Shown: in pieces, positions 61,619 to 64,000 of the stretch | Layout of the letters: each line of letters starts with the position of its first letter | Position numbering within the stretch: position 1 is the first letter of the stretch | Source of the DNA: Chitinophagaceae bacterium | GTDB taxonomy: Bacteria > Bacteroidota > Bacteroidia > Chitinophagales > Chitinophagaceae | DNA length: 64,000 nucleotides | Assembly (NCBI GenBank): GCA_947446645.1 | Contig: CANFHA010000014.1 | Coordinates: 1-64,000, forward strand | Direction of reading: 5' to 3' | Program-made: the position numbers and the translations under genes | The notes under the pieces: generated by a model | What the model was told of the DNA's origin: nothing | The model's database searches: none | The model's input: the letters and a program-made list of their open reading frames with translations, nothing else

Positions 61619-63973
61619 ATGAAAAACATAGCAATGAAAGCATTGTTCCTTATCGCAATCGTCACTTTTTCATCCCTGGCGTTGTTTGCGCAAAAAGTTT
61701 CGGTAAGCGGCTATATGAGAGATGCGGAGACCGGTGAAAATATCATTGGCGGCACCATCTATCTCAAAGAAGCTGATCAGGCAGTTCAAACAAATACCTA
61801 TGGCTTTTATTCCGTTTCCGTAAAGCCGGGAACATACACTGTTATATTTTCCTACGTAGGCTACACTACCATTACGCAAACTTTCAACCTTATTGAAAAT
61901 AAATCATTCAATGCAGAGATGCACAGCTCTACCACGCTTAAAGAAGTAGAAGTTACTGCAGGCAGAAGGGATGATAATGTGAAGAATGCAGAAATGGGCA
62001 CAGTGACGCTATCAATGGCCCAGATCAAGACTTTGCCCGTACTCTTTGGTGAGGTAGACCTGCTGAAAACGCTGCAGCTATTGCCGGGGGTACAATCTGC
62101 CGGTGAGGGTAGTTCCGGCTTTTACGTGCGAGGCGGCGGCCCCGACCAAAACCTGGTATTGCTTGACGATGCACCAGTTTACAATACCGGGCATCTCTTC
62201 GGTTTTTTCTCGGTCTTCAATTCTGACGCCATCAAGGACGTGACCCTTATAAAAGGCGGTGCGCCGGCAAATTATGGCGGCAGGCTTTCATCGGTGGTGG
62301 ATGTGTCTATGAAAGAAGGGAATATGAAAGAGTACCATGCAGAGGGCGGCATCGGCCTTATAGCATCCCGCCTCACATTGCAGGGACCAATAAAGAAAAA
62401 CAAAGGTTCGTTTATGCTGGCCGGCCGCCGCACCTATATTGATGCGCTTGCCCGGCCATTCTCCAAGAAGCTAAAGGATATAGGTTACTATTTTTACGAT
62501 CTGAACCTTAAAGCAAACTACAAGCTGGGAGAAAAAGACCGAATATACCTTAGCGGCTACATGGGGCTGGACAAGTTCAAGTTCCAAAACCCAACCGGCA
62601 CATTTAAAGCTAACATTCCGTGGGGCAACAAGACAGCTACATTCCGCTGGAACCACCAGTTCAACGATAAGTTATTCGTAAATACTACCCTGGTTTATAA
62701 CGACTACAATTTCGCTTCCAACTTCAGCGAAAGCACTTTTGGCATAAAGCTGGCATCAGGCATCACCGACTATAATGCAAAAAGCGATTTCGATTATTAC
62801 ACCACATTCAATCATCATTTCAAAGCAGGCATAGGATACATTCACCACAAATTTGTTCCTAACCAGATATCAGGTGTAGCAGACAGCATACAGCTGGATC
62901 CCAGCAATGCCTTCATCAAGTATGCACACGAAGCAGGCGTATACATCCTGGACGATTTTGAGCCGACAAAATGGTGGAAAATAAATGTGGGCCTGCGCTA
63001 CTCATGGTTTGGGCAGGTAGGACCATATACTGCCTACAATTACGATGCAAACGGAAAAGCTACTGATAGCACCAGCTATGGAAACGGTAAGCTTGTAAAA
63101 GCTTATGGAGGCTGGGAACCTCGTTTTAATATGCGCTTTCAGCTAAACGAAAACTCTTCACTTAAGACCAGCGTTGCAAAGACTTACCAATATCTGGACC
63201 TTGTAACAAACAATGGCAGCACACTGCCGACAGATGTATGGGTACCCAGTACGTATACGGTAAAGCCACAGATGGCCTGGCAGTACTCAGCAGGCTACTT
63301 TCACAATTTTAAGGACAATATGATCGAAACATCGGTAGAGGTGTATTATAAGGACATGAAGAACCAGGTGCAGTACAAAGAGAATTATACGCCTAATATC
63401 CTCGAGGACCCGGAACGCTCTTATGTATTTGGTACAGGCACAGCTTATGGCGGCGAGTTTTTTGTAAACAAAACCAAGGGGAAATTCACCGGATGGATAG
63501 GATACACACTTTCATGGACCTATCAGAAATTCCCGGACCTCAACAGCGGCAATTCATTCCCTGCAAAATATGATCGCAGGCACGACATATCGCTTGTTGG
63601 TACTTATGCACTCAGCAAAAAATGGACATTCTCATCAGTATTTGTTTATGGGTCCGGCAATGCCATTACATTGCCTACTGCGTACTACTTCATAGATGGC
63701 AACCTGCAGGAACAGTTTAGTAAAGTAAATGCGTTCAGGCTACCTTCATACCATCGCCTTGATGTTGCGGCCACATATACTCCTCAGCACGCCAAGCCAC
63801 GCAAATGGCAAGGTAGCTGGACGTTCTCCATCTACAATGTCTATAACAGGCACAATCCATACTTCCTGTATGTAGATAACCAGGGAACCGTAACCAATGG
63901 AATTAAAGTGACCGTATACGAAGTATATATCTTACCTATACTGCCAAGTATTACTTATAATTTTAAATTTTAA
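61619..63973 (+). CDS. TonB-dependent receptor with carboxypeptidase-regulatory-like domain
   Basis: The 784-residue outer-membrane receptor has a signal peptide, a CarboxypepD_reg-like domain (about 25-110: SGYMRDAETGENIIGGTIYL, YGFYSVSVKPGTYTVIFSYVGYTT), a plug domain (from about 120, LLKTLQLLPGVQSAGEGSSGFYVRGGGPDQNLVLLDDAPVYN) and a beta-barrel ending in NFKF, with the usual final aromatic residue. The substrate is unknown; no SusD-like partner is present, so it is not of the SusCD type. The last residues and stop fit within the window, 27 bp before its end. Confidence 0.92.
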   Translation: MKNIAMKALFLIAIVTFSSLALFAQKVSVSGYMRDAETGENIIGGTIYLKEADQAVQTNTYGFYSVSVKPGTYTVIFSYVGYTTITQTFNLIENKSFNAEMHSSTTLKEVEVTAGRRDDNVKNAEMGTVTLSMAQIKTLPVLFGEVDLLKTLQLLPGVQSAGEGSSGFYVRGGGPDQNLVLLDDAPVYNTGHLFGFFSVFNSDAIKDVTLIKGGAPANYGGRLSSVVDVSMKEGNMKEYHAEGGIGLIASRLTLQGPIKKNKGSFMLAGRRTYIDALARPFSKKLKDIGYYFYDLNLKANYKLGEKDRIYLSGYMGLDKFKFQNPTGTFKANIPWGNKTATFRWNHQFNDKLFVNTTLVYNDYNFASNFSESTFGIKLASGITDYNAKSDFDYYTTFNHHFKAGIGYIHHKFVPNQISGVADSIQLDPSNAFIKYAHEAGVYILDDFEPTKWWKINVGLRYSWFGQVGPYTAYNYDANGKATDSTSYGNGKLVKAYGGWEPRFNMRFQLNENSSLKTSVAKTYQYLDLVTNNGSTLPTDVWVPSTYTVKPQMAWQYSAGYFHNFKDNMIETSVEVYYKDMKNQVQYKENYTPNILEDPERSYVFGTGTAYGGEFFVNKTKGKFTGWIGYTLSWTYQKFPDLNSGNSFPAKYDRRHDISLVGTYALSKKWTFSSVFVYGSGNAITLPTAYYFIDGNLQEQFSKVNAFRLPSYHRLDVAATYTPQHAKPRKWQGSWTFSIYNVYNRHNPYFLYVDNQGTVTNGIKVTVYEVYILPILPSITYNFKF

Positions 63974-64000
63974 CAACAGGCGGAAGTATGGAAGGGTTTT

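Overview
This window looks like a chromosomal segment of a Bacteroidota bacterium, most likely of the Chitinophagaceae/Chitinophagales type. Several things point there: secreted proteins ending in type IX secretion (T9SS) sorting domains, TonB-dependent receptors with an N-terminal carboxypeptidase-regulatory-like domain, atpD-atpC standing apart from the rest of the ATP synthase genes, promoters of the TAnnTTTG type, and almost no Shine-Dalgarno sequences. No rRNA, tRNA or CRISPR array was recognised.

Layout. 1-4.2 kb: two unknown lipoproteins and a secreted transglutaminase-like protein, all on the minus strand. 4.2-12.9 kb: a block flanked on both sides by related non-coding repeats in inverted orientation. 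It holds a GntR(YtrA-type)-controlled ABC transporter operon with an operator-like palindrome at its promoter, imidazolonepropionase, a DUF922-like putative metalloprotein and a thiolase. 13.0-13.5 kb: a remnant of an IS110-family element bounded by a 15-bp direct repeat. 13.5-17.1 kb: an AT-rich four-gene minus-strand operon that I read as a 'grasp-with-spasm' RiPP (graspetide-like) cluster, with precursor, ATP-grasp ligase, SGNH-hydrolase-like protein and SPASM protein. 17.2-19.9 kb: a tandem pair of unknown proteins, each an internal duplication, facing an atypical LuxR-type response regulator across an intergenic region full of inverted repeats. 20-35 kb: mostly housekeeping genes (CHAD, YceI, queG, IMPACT family, EamA, ribD, prmC, two GT-C-like membrane proteins, class I aldolase, metF, thioesterase, UMF1-type MFS, MBL hydrolase). 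35-56 kb: secreted and T9SS proteins around atpD-atpC, including a 2867-residue protein with 34 Ig-like repeats, then SGNH/PKD, TspO, pentapeptide, ftsE and M43 protease genes. 56-64 kb: a TonB receptor with a small His-rich partner, an acyl-CoA dehydrogenase, a lipoprotein and a second TonB receptor.

The parts most worth a second look are the RiPP cluster with its unusual long Trp/Gly/Thr-rich precursor, the paired duplicated proteins with their operator-rich promoter region and degenerate receiver domain, the change of repeat register inside the giant adhesin-like protein, and the inverted non-coding repeats around 4.2-12.9 kb. All assignments rest on reading the sequence; no database search was run.
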